Positions 11,190-22,769 of a DNA stretch of 64,000 nucleotides are shown here, in pieces. The translations under genes were made by a program, and so were the position numbers. The notes below the pieces were generated by a model, which was not told the DNA's origin, searched no databases, and saw only the letters and a program-made list of their open reading frames with translations. How positions within the stretch are numbered: position 1 is the stretch's first letter; each line of letters starts with the position of its first letter. The DNA is taken from the NCBI GenBank assembly GCA_026214975.1, contig CM047809.1, positions 30,229,977 through 30,293,976 of the forward strand, written 5' to 3'. The stretch is from Gentiana macrophylla. Lineage: Eukaryota; Streptophyta; Magnoliopsida; Gentianales; Gentianaceae.

Positions 11190-13016
11190 TGTTAGTAATA
11201 CCATCCGCAACGGAAGCGATTTAAGGACCTAGATCTATAAATTACACGTAATAAAATAACTAGATCTACTCTACAAGGGGTTTGTAGAACATACCTCTTG
11301 GATCTCAAAATCCAAGTAGAAGAGCCACAATAGAAAGAACAAACAAAGGTGTGAAGAGCACCACGATCTTCCGCACGTGTGATCCGAGCAACTCCCGGTG
11401 GAAGGAAATTCTCGTCTCGAATCCCTCCGATATGCTACCCGGAAAATCTCCAAGATTTTCCTTCTTATTCCCCTTGGCCGAAATTTTCCTTCTCCTCTCT
11501 AAGAGGTAGAACTCGAAATTTATGATATGTGTTTAGGCTTGGGAGAACTCTCTCTATATAGGAGAGTAACCCTTGTCCTCCAAGGATTTTATTTTGCAAA
11601 TAAATAAATCCAATAAATAAAAGATAATGCCATAATATTCTAGAACAAATCTAGAATAATATTTATCTTTATTTCTTACCATAAATATTTATCCAATAAA
11701 TATTTTGTGCACATGTCTTATTAAATCACAAGAAAACAATTTCTTGTTGACTAAAAACATGTCTTGGCCGAAATTTTCATCATTGACCTAGTCAATGTTA
11801 TTTTCGGCCATAACACTAATTTTGCCAAGATTATGAAAAATGTATTTTTCACATATTTAATTATTTAGCCCAACTAATTTAATAGTTCACTAAACAATTA
11901 ATTAACATATCGTTTTAATTAAATTCTAATAAGAACTAAATTAATATTATTAGGATTGGACGTCCGAGAATAGCTATGCTATATTGGAGGCATGTCGGGG
12001 ACCATGGACTAATAATCAGCGGCTCCGATAAATCAAATAAATAATTATCTTACGAATGAATAATTATATTCGATAAATCAATCACGAGAATATGCCACCA
12101 TAATCCCGTGATCGCACTCATCCGATTATGAGATTATATTTATCTCCTCACGAGAATGATAATAAGCGTCCATTGATATAATCATTACATATGGATTAAT
12201 CCTCCATAGATCGCTTCATTCTAAATCGGGAAGTTACCGTTAACCCTTCTTAGAACCTCTTATCCTTATTTGCCATTAACCCCTAGTGATCAATTAATTC
12301 ATACAACTCACCGGTAGCTAATCGCTGTAATATGAACTCGCGATCGATCGCTTCTAGGATTAACAAATAAGTGGAATCGTTTCTATCTACTTCCATAAAT
12401 GGAAGGAATGGATTCAGATCTGTGATAACACGACTACTCACTCAATCCAAGACAATGCCAAGATAGGGTGATTCGGATCACGCACTCGGTGTAATCCTTA
12501 ACCGTCAAGTCAAACCTCATAATCGATTCAAGCGCTTGACTATGATCACCTCAGATTAACATATATCCATAAATATGATCATCGATTGATTCGATAAGAC
12601 TTCTCGATTACGGAATTATATCGTGAACTCTAATCAAATCGGTCCAAATTTCATATGATATATCTATCATATATAAATGCCCCACTAGGTTCTCTTAACC
12701 GAAAGTCCGGATAAGACAATCACACCTATTGTGTTCGGCGCATTAATAGCACGTTAAAGGAGAGACCCGATACTCTCGATTAACTTCACTACGGGGCGAT
12801 TGTATTTTAAGTACATCTTCACTAACTCAATCCTCCCGTGTATATCCCATACACTCGAGTTAAGTGATTACATAAACGATATACTTTAGGGTTTTATGTA
12901 GTGTAAATACTATTGTCACATCGGTGAATATGAGAATAATAAATATGAATAATAATATCATTTCATTTATTAAATAAAACAATTACAAAATTGTCTTTCA
13001 GGCATTACACCTAACA
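11190..13016 (-). repeat. 5' LTR of the copia-type element
   Basis: On the minus strand it starts TGTTAGGTGTAATGCC and ends ATTACTAACA. A TATA box (TATATAGAG, minus strand) lies near 11555-11560. It aligns along its length with 1591-3418. Confidence 0.9.
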
Positions 13017-13993
13017 ATCACACCATCACACCTCACAATTCAATCAGAAAAGCGGAAGTATAAAGTTCAATCTTGCAAGGTGATCAAAGAAATTTAGACC
13101 AAAATAATGGCTAGGGTACCGGAAATTAGGAGATAAAATAACGAACCGCTAGTTCGGGTTGTGGTCTAACCACCCTACAAAAGGCTTAGTGGGGGAACTA
13201 AGTATATATGTGTAAAGGATGGAATTTGGCTATGATCGGGTCAAAGAAACTCCATAACCCTCATCCCCTACTTAACCATGAACGGAATTTCTAATTTACC
13301 TCGAAGTTAATCATATAAGTTCCAGGTAATGGGGTCATTGATAACTACCATGATCGTTCACTAGTCACGGTGAGTCATGAAGTCGAAGCTAACGTGAAAA
13401 CAATTCCACTCTCAACACAAGATCCCAACACAAGTGAAATGCATTTGTACAATCACAAAATGTTTATCAATGAAATACCGAGACACAAAGTATCAAACCA
13501 ATGTCAAAGCCATCAAAATTCTTTAAAATTGACTCATTTAAAGTAAAGTGTTTACAATCGCTAACTATAACTCGTTTGACATGAATACAAAACATCAAAG
13601 CTAAACCGACCACCATTTACTTTAACACGAAACACGAATGATAAGGGTAGAATATTTTATCATAATATCGGAAAAGGCACGAGTACAATCACATGGAATC
13701 TGTAAAAGTCCTCTGGGGTACATGTGCTAATATCGACAAGAAACACCAAATATAAAATATACATAGGTATGGAGATAACGAATCGAAACTATAAGGACTG
13801 CCATGACTCATCAAAAACCAAATATTACACTAACCACTCAAAACATAATTCTTCGAGTTATAAAACAACATAACTTACCTAAAGTATTAGAATACAAACT
13901 AAAAAATTATGAGTAAACATGAGGATAAATAAAAACAACAACAAATTTTTCTGAGCTTAGAGTCTTCAGCTCGACTTTCTACCCCGAACTATG

Positions 13994-14374
13994 TCAAGGA
14001 TAGCTATACCAAAGGAGATCAAAGTGTTGCATTTCCCTGCAAAAATCATAGGAATCAAGCACCCTCTGAAAATGAAATGTTAGAAATATGGGGCTCAATC
14101 CCCACCACCACGATTGGTCCGATGAACCCATTGCACAACACAACAAATTCACTTTCCTCGAATAATAACATATCCTAACCAAAAAAGACTCAAACACCCA
14201 ATATGAACATTTATGATCGACATCAACAACAAACTCAATATGGTTCAACCCCACATGCATAACAATAGGGCTCAATGAAGACGGGATAGGTGACTCAATA
14301 GTAACAAGATTCATACCATATTCATAACATTCCTTTGGAATGACGCTCTCTACTCTCAACCATCTTCCTCTCAA
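13994..14374 (-). CDS. Conserved WWWGLSP protein of the decayed element
   Basis: This 126-codon frame lies on the element strand. Its last 80 residues align with the frame at 46329-46613 of the complete relative. Shared blocks are HIE(F/Y)V, VFES(F/L)L, ICxxSxKxNxLCC, QSWWWGLSP, VL(D/N)SYDxCRE and LLWYxYP. The shared part continues upstream of the relative's first ATG (ECYEYG / DCYEEG, then IPSSL). I recognise no known domain. The tryptophan- and cysteine-rich segment is hydrophobic but gives no clear transmembrane helix. It sits downstream of the Gag-like frame, as a second product would. Because the frame survives in a copy whose LTRs are badly decayed, it may be or may have been translated. 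DNA or RNA conservation for packaging is the main alternative. Confidence 0.45.
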   Translation of the reverse strand: MRGRWLRVESVIPKECYEYGMNLVTIESPIPSSLSPIVMHVGLNHIEFVVDVDHKCSYWVFESFLVRICYYSRKVNLLCCAMGSSDQSWWWGLSPIFLTFHFQRVLDSYDFCREMQHFDLLWYSYP

Positions 14375-14609
14375 TCAGTTCCTCCACTTGTCTTTCCACA
14401 TTCCGTATGGCGGATTGCATTTCTATCATGGTATTGTGGACTTTTATATTCTCCGGGGCATTTTCTTAATCTTCTTGAGCTATATAAGCAATCTCTCAAG
14501 CATTATTAGCAGTATCTCGAGCAAGCCTTTGGATTGAATTATTCAATTGCTCTAAGATTTGCTCCGTTAAGGTCTCTGAGTTTAGAGGTGGAAGTGGAAG
14601 AGTATCAAG

Positions 14610-14876
14610 TTATTGATCAAGGTAGTTTAGGGCATTCTCCAACTCATTTCTGTATGATGAAGTGTACGGGTTGAACTGATAATATGGTTGTGTTCTGTAA
14701 CCCATATCACTAACATTGTAGCCTTCGAATGAGTATGAAAAAGAGACAACATTGTTGTATGGATTCATTCTCTTTAAATCTGGAAAAACATGAACACAAT
14801 CAAGGTAACCGGTCAACGCCACTACTGAAGTAGGTTGTGTAACTCCCCCACAACAAAGAAAACAAAAAAAAAACAT
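14610..14876 (-). pseudogene. Gag-like N-terminal fragment of the decayed element
   Basis: The 88-codon frame contains QPYYQFNPYTSSYRNE, matching QPYYQLNPYTSPYNNE in the frame at 46682-47143 of the complete relative, at the corresponding distance from the primer-binding site. The coiled-coil half present in the relative is lost behind a stop codon here. Its N-terminal residues, before MNPYNN, look like translated leader. Confidence 0.5.
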
Positions 14877-15248
14877 AGAAAAAACAAAAAAATGACATAA
14901 TCATAAGAAATCTACTAACTTGCAAGGTATTAAACCGATTCTCTGGAAACGGCACTAGAAATCTTTGTTAGGAAATCACTAGTTTAACGTAGCGGAATTT
15001 AAAATTTTGATTCTTCGTTTAATGTAATAAACACGTTAAGTAGTTTGACGAAATATACCTTGGATGATCTATAAGATCGTCGCTTTGACCGTCAACTGAG
15101 AGTAGTCCTGTGCGCAAGCCGTCCACGCGTCCGGCCTCTATCGTTGATCCACACGAACTCCTCGCCGGAATCCTCATTGGATTGCTATCAGAGAAATCCG
15201 GCTGCTAGACCGGCCTTTTCCTCTCTCTCTAACTCTCTATAGGAAGCT

Positions 15249-16767
15249 TGTTGACGGTGATTTTTACGATATATATGATATTATTTCGTAGCAATTTTCT
15301 TCGTGTTTTATTACTTTTTATAGAAAAGTGAGGGTTTAAATGGAATATTGCAAGAATGCGTATTGAAACGGTTAAAGTGCAAACTCGAGCTTATTACGTG
15401 ATTTTATTAGTGATTTTTCATCAATATATATGTTTCTACATTTTGCACGCTTTCTATTATCTTGTAGGTACCCGAGCATGGCGGGAATGAGCTTAAACGA
15501 TGTTTAAAGAAGGTTAAATGGAAGGAAGAGGATGCAAGTCGAAGATGGAATGAAGATTTAGAAGTGCGGACGTGCGCTTGCTCCATCCGTCCCAGTGGAT
15601 CAAGCGTCGAGAAGATTGAATCAAGCGTCCAAGAGGAGCTGTTGGATTCAGGAAAGCATGATTTTTACCGAACTAGCGTCCAAAATTACATAGGACGGGC
15701 GTCTGATCAAGTTCGGCCCGACTCGAAGATTTCAAGCAACTAGGACGGGCGTCCATCCTATTAAACGGGCGTCCAGCAGCCGACTTAGTTAAACCGACCT
15801 TGATTCCTATAAATACAACGCAGCATCTCAACCCTAGGCATCATCAGAATATTATCATATCATATCTGAAAAACCCTAATTCGAGCTAGAGCGGTGCTCG
15901 GTCGATCGAGTGCCCCCGCTCGGTCGACGAGGTTAGATTAGGTTTTTTTATTTTGTTTCGCTTTCTTTCGATTGTAACGATGCCGATCGGAGGTCGAGCA
16001 AATTGCTCAAGCTCAGTGAAACCGCTTTAAAGAGTTCTTTATTTTCAATCTTGGGTTTATTTTGTGATTTTAATTAAAGTCGATCTTTCTATATGCTTAT
16101 TATTGTTATGCAATTTAAATCGAGAGATGTATTGCTGTTGATGTTTACTATGTGACGAGAGTCGGTGTAAACCTAGATCACCATAGGAAAGATTGGATCT
16201 TTAACCTAAAAATAACGAGAGTTGTTAGGTTAGAAATCTAGGTTGCTAGATTGAATAAATCTTACACCTTGGTTATGAAAGCGTTAATCTTTAAGGATCG
16301 AGAGATGACGAGATTAATAGACGAATTATCTAAGAGATTAGAAATTTATACTTTTGATAGGTGAATCACAATTTTAGTTAAATCTTCACAAGATAACCTT
16401 AGAGAGGAAATTGAGGGTTGCGGGAACGGTGGATCGTTGCTTGTTCGTTGTTTAATCACCATGATCATCGTCACAACTTTATAGTTGTTTATTGTTTTCT
16501 TTTCTAGTTTATAGTTTAGATTTAGGTTTCGCAACTATCTTTCCTGGCTTTGGATTGACAACCATCTGTCCAGTTTATTGTTTGTTTTTTTTCGTTTTCG
16601 TTTCTAGTTATTTCTCGTGACAATTTAGAAAAATTAAGAACTAGACCAACCTCGATTCCCTGTGATTCGACTCCGGTTTTTAATCGCTATACTACGATCC
16701 CTGCACTTGGGGTATACCGGATTTATTTTATTACTTGTTTATTTTTCAGTAGGTAAAATCCGAGACA
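15249..16767 (+). mobile_element. Solo LTR, Ty3-like family with GACGGGCGTCC repeats
   Basis: It runs from TGTTGACGGTG to CGAGACA between duplications AAGCT (15244-15248 and 16768-16772). It aligns with 48906-50466 over its length, including the TATA box (TATAAATA at 15808-15815) and the end segment 'actacgatcc...accggattta'. The closing phrase, shared with the Athila LTRs here ('tactacgatt'), suggests the non-chromoviral Ty3 group, but the lineage is unproven. Confidence 0.8.
15560..15785. repeat. GGACGGGCGTCC word cluster upstream of TATA
   Basis: At least six copies of the near-palindromic word (variants aagcgtcc, ctagcgtcc, ggacgggcgtc, aacgggcgtcc) lie just upstream of the TATA box at 15808. 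Similar words occur in the related LTR at 49255-49450 and, unexpectedly, in the unrelated LTR at 36950-37195. Confidence 0.75.
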
Positions 16768-18319
16768 AAGCTCTCTGTTTTTACACAAGAACTATTAGCT
16801 CTTGGAATTGAGATATATAAAAGAGCTAGCCAATTCCTTTCTTATATAAGGGAGGTGGCGCCCCTAGGTCTCCTAAACTGATCAGGAGAAGCTTCCTAAA
16901 AGATAGATGAAAGAGAAAAACTTTTTCCTAATAAAATAAGGAATATTGCTTTAATTGATTTATCTCTTTTATTAGAATACATATTGCCAATATCTTATAT
17001 TGATTATATTTATCTTATTTCCATAAATCTATTTTTCCAAAATCAATTAATATCTAATATTAATATTATGGTAATCTTATTAATTAAAATACACAATCCA
17101 AGTGTATCTTATACAAATAAAAGTGGCACCCTAAATTACCATTAATTGGCATCCGGAATATTCTTTAATTAATATAATTAATATCTTGTATTTTATTTAT
17201 TAATAATAAATAAATACCACCATAATAATTTACCACTATAACCTTTATAGTCTAGAGATAAATTTTTCTTATTTGGTTATCAATTATAACCGCATTTTAA
17301 TCCGACTCGATGTTCATATGTGTGTGACCCGATAGGTTTCCGAATATGCTGGCCGTAGACACAAAGTGCAAATTATGAAAATGCCCTTCACGCCTAACGA
17401 TCACAGGATAGCGTCTAGCAACACACTGTGACCCCCAATCATCGGAAGAGTTAAATGCAATGACTACTACATTTCATGTGAAACAGTTACCATGTAACTT
17501 ACAATCCTATCGGTGTTATAATATCCATACGATCGTATCTCGAGTGTCAATACATTAACGATCGTATCTTATAATCTGGATATCATGCTCTCTCGGAATA
17601 ACACATTTACTCCCACTTTGCAAAGATTCATGAGAGCCAGACATTCCTTATAAGAAGGCCATTTCGGATATTCAATCCCAATCATAGGATACGCGATTCC
17701 CGGACGAACTAACATGTATACTCCGTGATGCTTCAAGATCACACCCGATCACTACCGCATGATCGCCCCGTGGATAAGGGAAATCTCAATAGTGTCAAAG
17801 CATGACAATCTACACCGTGATGCCATGAAGACTCCGGTCTTTAAGGATAATTACACAACTGCCACATAGTGCAACACTTAATGTAAGTGGGTCAGTCTAA
17901 CGTACGTATTCTCTAATACACGTCCACGTACAGTCCAAGTGTCTCTACACTTCGATAGACGAGATCTATCCCTACCGTCTATAAGATAGAAGACATCCAA
18001 TAAGTGCTAGTCTAATCATACTATCAATGTCCTATTTGACAGTACATATGACTAGAGACATTTAAGTATCAAACTTGTTAAAGTGATTAGAGATCTCATC
18101 AACCATGATCACTATCATGGTTTCTCTAACACAGTTTGAGACTAGTGACGTTACTATATATATACAACCATTAACATGAAGATAAACAATATATAATAAC
18201 AAAAGTGCTTTTATTAATCATAATAAAGTTATTACATGAACTAAAATAGACAGTAAATGACCCGACCCAGTCGGATCCGGTCCAACCCGATTGGGTTTAG
18301 GACACCTATTCAACAATCT

Positions 18320-19953
18320 TGATGACCTTTTTACAGCATAGCCAACTCTAATGGGCAGAGTACCGAGTTGGTTGTAATATAAATGACGATCAAGGTCGTA
18401 TCCCACAAGGAATATGGCCAAGTATCAAAGTTGGTCTCGTTCCTAGTTCAGGTCAACGCTGTTACTGAAGACAGTGATTCGCTAGATCACCAACTCTACA
18501 ACTACTATGCACAAATGATATTTTACACTAAAAAAGATAGCCAAGCTAAGATCTGAATGACTATTTTCTAACCTTAACCCATATCCGTAAGTGATATATA
18601 TAGTTCTACTATAATGTTCCTGGCATTGGTTGAAGGGTGTCCTCTCATAATTCTGGCGACTAGACACCATGCAATAATCTAGCACCATATGTCAGATTCA
18701 ACAGTCCATTGACCAGATTTAACTGACCTAACATGGTATTTTCTCTATGAGACGCTCAACTTACGCTGATAAACCACACACGTGAAGCTGAATTTAAACA
18801 ATTTATTCGATTTTGCAAGATAATTCTAAACCCCGGATCCACAACCCTCACACAAAATGCATATATAAATACGATGTGTGAAATACGATTATCGAGTCAT
18901 GAATTCAATAAAAGTCATTAAGCATAAGTTTTAGAACATCAACAAATTCAAGAATTTAACTATCAACACATCTAAATACTTCCATCAACGATCTAGGGCT
19001 TGATTTCATGGATCTTCACATAATTCAACTATTAGAAGATTACTAGTCATTATACTATACAAAGCACAAGAATTCATCATCAAACTAAACATGCATCAAG
19101 ATCTAAAACAATAGCAAGAAAGAAAATCGAAATACCAAATAGATTAGGTAGTCGAAATGGATTTTCTGAACGAAATCCCGTCAATAACGAGTCAATATAT
19201 CTTTGATATCCTTACAACAATCTAAGCCTACACTAAGTTAATCTATTTACAAACTAAGCTAAACCTTAGAAAAAACTGAAAAACGCAGAAAAAACAATGA
19301 AAGAGATAAAGACCATGGGTTGGGGATTGGAGAAAGTAAAAAAAAAATAGGCCAAGGCGCATGCCTTGCATTCTGGGGTGCACACTTTGAGCAAGCTTCT
19401 GAAAACATGACCTCCCAGCCTTGTTTGTGTGAGGAGCGCACTTTGGACACATATTCAGTAAATCATCGATAGCTTTCCGTGTAGACCTCTGATTTGAGTG
19501 ATTCAAAATATGTTGAAAAGATAATTCAATTGTGTACAACTTTCATGAGTTTGTACGGCCCATAAAATTCATCTAAAGTAGATATAAATGCAGATGAAGT
19601 GAAGGTACGGTTAAAACACCACTGAGTATTGATCCGTTTGAACTTTTAAGGTTTGGGCACATGCTCTATCCCCGTATCTCGTCTTCTGGTTATCCCTAAC
19701 ACCCAATTCCTACTCAATAATTACAAGTACAAAACATAACCCTTACAGGACACTAGGATGACTGAGAACGCATCAAAACACCGAAAAACTACGAGATTTC
19801 CAGACTTTACATCCTAAGTCTCGAAATGATAACAAAGGTGTAAGATCGTCAAAATACAACTGAATGTCTCCGGAAACATATAAAATGAGGTATAAAATGA
19901 GATATGAATGGGGTATAATCACATAGTAATCGATAGGAAAGTTGGCTCTCATA
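18320..19953 (-). repeat. 5' LTR of the decayed outer element
   Basis: It begins TGATGACC, matching TGATGGCC of the relative's LTR at 42462, with shared stretches 'caaggtcgta' and 'ataccaaag/tatcaaag', and ends near 'gctctcat' at 19952. The internal palindrome CAAGGC-GCAT-GCCTTG (19353-19368) corresponds in position to TTTGGCG-TG-CGCCAAA of the relative. Confidence 0.65.
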
Positions 19954-19971
19954 AGAGAACATATGGAGCCG

Positions 19972-20365
19972 AGTTAAGATCAAACGCTACCGTTGTCTTC
20001 AAACCAATTGGTGTTAATAAATGTGCTATTTTATTTCCTATCATTTAAGAGTGTGGGACAATCTGTCCCAACACCCCCCTCCCCTCAAGTGTTGGCAATT
20101 TGTCCAACACTTGCACAATTTTTTTTCAAGAGTGTGGACATCTCTCCCAACACCCCCTCAAGTGTGGGTAATTTCTCCCAACACTTGCACTATTTTTTGC
20201 ACAATTTTTTTAAATAATGTTCACACCAGGGTTCGATCTCATGACCTCTGGCTCTGCTACCAAGTTAAGATCAAGCGCTTACCGTTGTACTAAAACCAAT
20301 TGGTGTTAATAAATGTGCTACTTTATTTTCTTATCATTTAAGAATATGGGCAATCTGTCCCAACA
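19972..20365 (-). mobile_element. TRIM element, 394 bp
   Basis: Terminal direct repeats of 102-103 bp (19972-20073 and 20263-20365) enclose about 190 bp with no coding capacity, flanked by duplications AGCCG (19967-19971 and 20366-20370). The minus strand has a primer-binding site TGGTAGCAGAGCCA (20249-20262), one base from the initiator tRNA-Met match. A purine tract of GAGGGGAGGGGGG type adjoins the left repeat. This size and layout define a terminal-repeat retrotransposon in miniature. Sequence beyond the primer-binding site ('gggttcgatctcatgacc') also resembles a tRNA T-arm region, as seen in many plant TRIMs. Confidence 0.85.
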
Positions 20366-20370
20366 AGCCG

Positions 20371-21038
20371 GACTGTCATTTAGTTTGGATGCCTTTGTAA
20401 ATGATGTGTATTTTATGTACTTTCTGTGATTTGTTTAGGAGCTTTGAGAGCAGGACATGGGATAATGTATTCTTTCCCATACAACTTCATTTCTCACATT
20501 GGGTTTGCTATAAATAGATTTTAAGCAGGCAGGATTATGTCATGTTAACGCATTGTATTGGTACGTAGCCGGTGATCTTCATTTTTTTAAGTAAGCCTGT
20601 CACTTTTTACTTATATCACACCAACTTTTACCTAAACTCTATTTTTTCTTCCAAAATTCCTTTCTTATACGCTAGTATTTAATTTAAAAAATAGAGATGT
20701 TTTCCGGTCAAGCTTTGAAAAGTTTTTCAATGAGTAAGATAGTTCTAATATTCATTGAAATTGAACTTGTACTATATGTACTAGTATTCAAGCATAAAGG
20801 AGTACATTCGTGTCATGATATAATTTTTTCAACCCATATATATATTTTTATTTCATATTATTAGCATAGTTACTAAATTAAACAATTATACTTGAATTAT
20901 TCGTGTTTGAACGAATCGATTAAAACATTCATATTTCACGTAGTTTATGTTTTGTTATTCTTCTCACACTTTTCTTGTGCGAGGAGGGGATTTTTTATTG
21001 GTATAGGCATGAGAATCGAACTCTGGTTTTCATCAGGA
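20371..21038. other. Unassigned stretch with one exon-like patch
   Basis: This is AT-rich DNA between a TRIM and a solo LTR. After a good 3' splice-like tract (ttgtttag at 20431-20438), a 27-codon open stretch (20441-20521) reads ALRAGHGIMYSFPYNFISHI and ends at TAA 20522. It could be the last exon of a lost gene or chance. Nothing else is recognisable. Confidence 0.3.
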
Positions 21039-21043
21039 AATAC

Positions 21044-22705
21044 TGTTAGATATATTTTAGTTTTAATGATGAGTGTCAGACTAGCTGTTATAAGGCAAAG
21101 GCAAAAAGATATCTAGAATGAATGTATAGGTTTATCAGAGTTTGATCTTTGTATAGGTTTGATCGAACAAGCACCGTAAAGAGGTCAACTGAATTGGTCA
21201 GTAGACCTATTTAGACTAGGTTTCAGTAGAGTGTCTAGGACCTGCTGAAGACTGAAGGCTGATGGTTCAAACTCAGTATTGAAGATTGAAGGCTAAGGGT
21301 TCAAACTTAGTAATGAAGACTTAAAAGCCAAGGATATGGGATTAGAATTTAGGTAAGTCTGTGATGGCCTAAACTGATCACATGTACCTTGTATTGAAAG
21401 TCTAAGTTCCCAAAAAGGACATGTGATGAATGAGACTTAGTTATGTTTAAATTGGTGTACTCTAACTTCATTATTAAAAGTTAGATGAGAAGCAGTCATC
21501 TGAGTGTTCATTCAAGAACACAGCAGACCAGAAGTCAGCTGATCATATGAATTACTCAGCAGACCCAAGAACAATTTATCAGCTGAGTATACATGAATCA
21601 AATTAATCCGTTCCAAGGATTATTCTGAAAGATTAAATGGATAAGGATGGATATAAAGCATTGGATTAAGTAGTCAATCAATGGTGAAGATTAAAAAGAT
21701 GTTACAAGGAATTCAGAGCCAAAATAAATGGAATGAAATCATTGGTTGACAGTCTGTTTGTCAGAAGGTAACTGAGACATTGACATAGAGTAGAGCAGAG
21801 GGAATTTCAGTGAATATTCAGAAAATCCAATAACGGCCAGATTAAAATTCAAATTCAAGCACTGGATTTTAACCTATAAATAGAGGACCCCTAGAACTAG
21901 AATCAATACAAAGAATACCACATGCAATCGATATAACAATCAATCAAAAGCTTTACACCCTGCTGACCTGAGCATAAATACTGATCCAGAATTTCTTCAA
22001 GTGTTCCTGCATTCAAGTATCATCTAGTATACACACTTAGAGAACCTAAGTCACCGATTTTACCATCCTGGTCAAAAGCTTGTTAAAACAGAATCACTTT
22101 CTGATTCAACCCTTTGTTTATCAAAGAAACTTGAAGACAGAGAAGCACTGTTGAGTGTCAAGAACTGTTGTATTTGTGGTGGAACTGGTGAAGAAGCAAT
22201 CCTACCCTTCAAGGACCAGTGTAGTACTTAGGAGCAGCAATCATACATATTCTTAGTATACAGTTTATAAAGCCATAGTTATTGGTCAAGGACAAACAAT
22301 TTAGGGCTTTTGTAACTGCAAACCAAAAGACTCTAGTGAATTTCCTCCAACATCATAGGAGAAGAGTGAACTGACAGGATTACACCACTTGGAACCACTA
22401 TAAGTCTTGCTCTACTTTATTTACTACATTTAATTTCTGCATTTATATTTACTGCAATCACAACAACATCTATCTACTGAATAAATACTGGTTTCACACA
22501 TTACACAGCTGAGTATCCAATACTTAGCACCATAATTTAATCAACAAGTAAAAAGGCTTAAGTTTTATTCCGTTGCACCAGACTCAGCAGACTACATAGT
22601 CAACAGACTATAAGTCAGCTGATCTGTTCAAACTCCAAGTAGTTTTAAGTGTTAAGTTTATTCACCCACTCTAAACTTAACCAAAGTATTTTCAAGGGAC
22701 CAACA
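21044..22705 (+). mobile_element. Solo LTR, SIRE/Maximus-like copia, 1662 bp
   Basis: It runs TGTTAGATATATTTTAG to GGGACCAACA between duplications AATAC (21039-21043 and 22706-22710). A TATA box TATAAATA lies at 21875-21882. The start and end style resembles SIRE/Maximus LTRs. Repeated words of the type TCAGCTGA and CAGCAGACC are concentrated at 21490-21600 and again near 22570-22625. It interrupts an older copia relic. Confidence 0.8.
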
Positions 22706-22769
22706 AATACAATTTCATGTACCACTAGCCTAGATCGGATTCCTTATTTCACGTAGTTAATTTTTAGAA

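Larger units (their letters stand above)
1591..13016 (-). mobile_element. Complete copia-type LTR element without readable pol (LARD-like)
   Basis: Two LTRs of about 1.83 kb (1591-3418 and 11190-13016) bound a 7.8-kb interior. The whole is flanked by the perfect 5-bp duplication ATCAC (1586-1590 and 13017-13021). The left LTR is preceded on the minus strand by the tract AAGTGGGAGAT, the typical copia polypurine tract. The right LTR is followed by GTGGTATCGGAGCC, an initiator tRNA-Met type primer-binding site, so transcription runs right to left. The LTRs look nearly identical except for scattered substitutions and small indels, which suggests a recent insertion. No RT, integrase or RNase H motif is recognisable in the interior, so movement must have depended on an autonomous partner. 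A Pack-MULE (8785-10740) is nested inside. Confidence 0.9.
13022..14965 (-). other. 5' internal region of the decayed outer element
   Basis: This resumes the outer element after the copia insertion. It carries the WWWGLSP frame (13994-14374) and a Gag-like fragment (14610-14876), followed on the minus-strand side by a decayed primer-binding region at 14940-14960, whose counterpart in the complete relative is tccctggcaatggcgcca. The stretch 13022-13990 has no supported frame. Confidence 0.6.
14966..18315 (-). mobile_element. Solo copia LTR, interrupted by a second solo LTR
   Basis: The unit begins TGTTAGGAAATC and ends ATTCAACA, between 5-bp duplications ATCTT (14961-14965 and 18316-18320). 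The minus strand begins TGTTGAATAGGTGTCC and has TATATAAG near 16845, so it reads right to left. Without the nested LTR at 15249-16767 it is about 1.83 kb, similar in size and style to the copia LTR at 1591-3418 but not the same sequence. It sits between the primer-binding region and the 5' LTR of the outer decayed element, proving that it inserted later. Confidence 0.8.
1..19953 (-). mobile_element. Decayed non-autonomous LTR element (Athila-type PBS), split by nested insertions
   Basis: This is the outer element of the left third of the window. Its pieces are 1-203 (end of one LTR), 204-1590 and 13022-14965 (internal DNA), and 18320-19953 (other LTR). They match in order the complete relative at 42462-50579: the LTR end reading ctcgtca/ctctcat, the hairpin next to the polypurine tract, the WWWGLSP reading frame, the Gag-like frame and a mutated primer-binding site (ctggaaacggcactag at 14943-14958). 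The polypurine tract lies left and the primer-binding site right, so it reads on the minus strand. Its left end is outside the window, so its target duplication cannot be tested. Divergence from the relative is high, so it is old. Confidence 0.7.
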
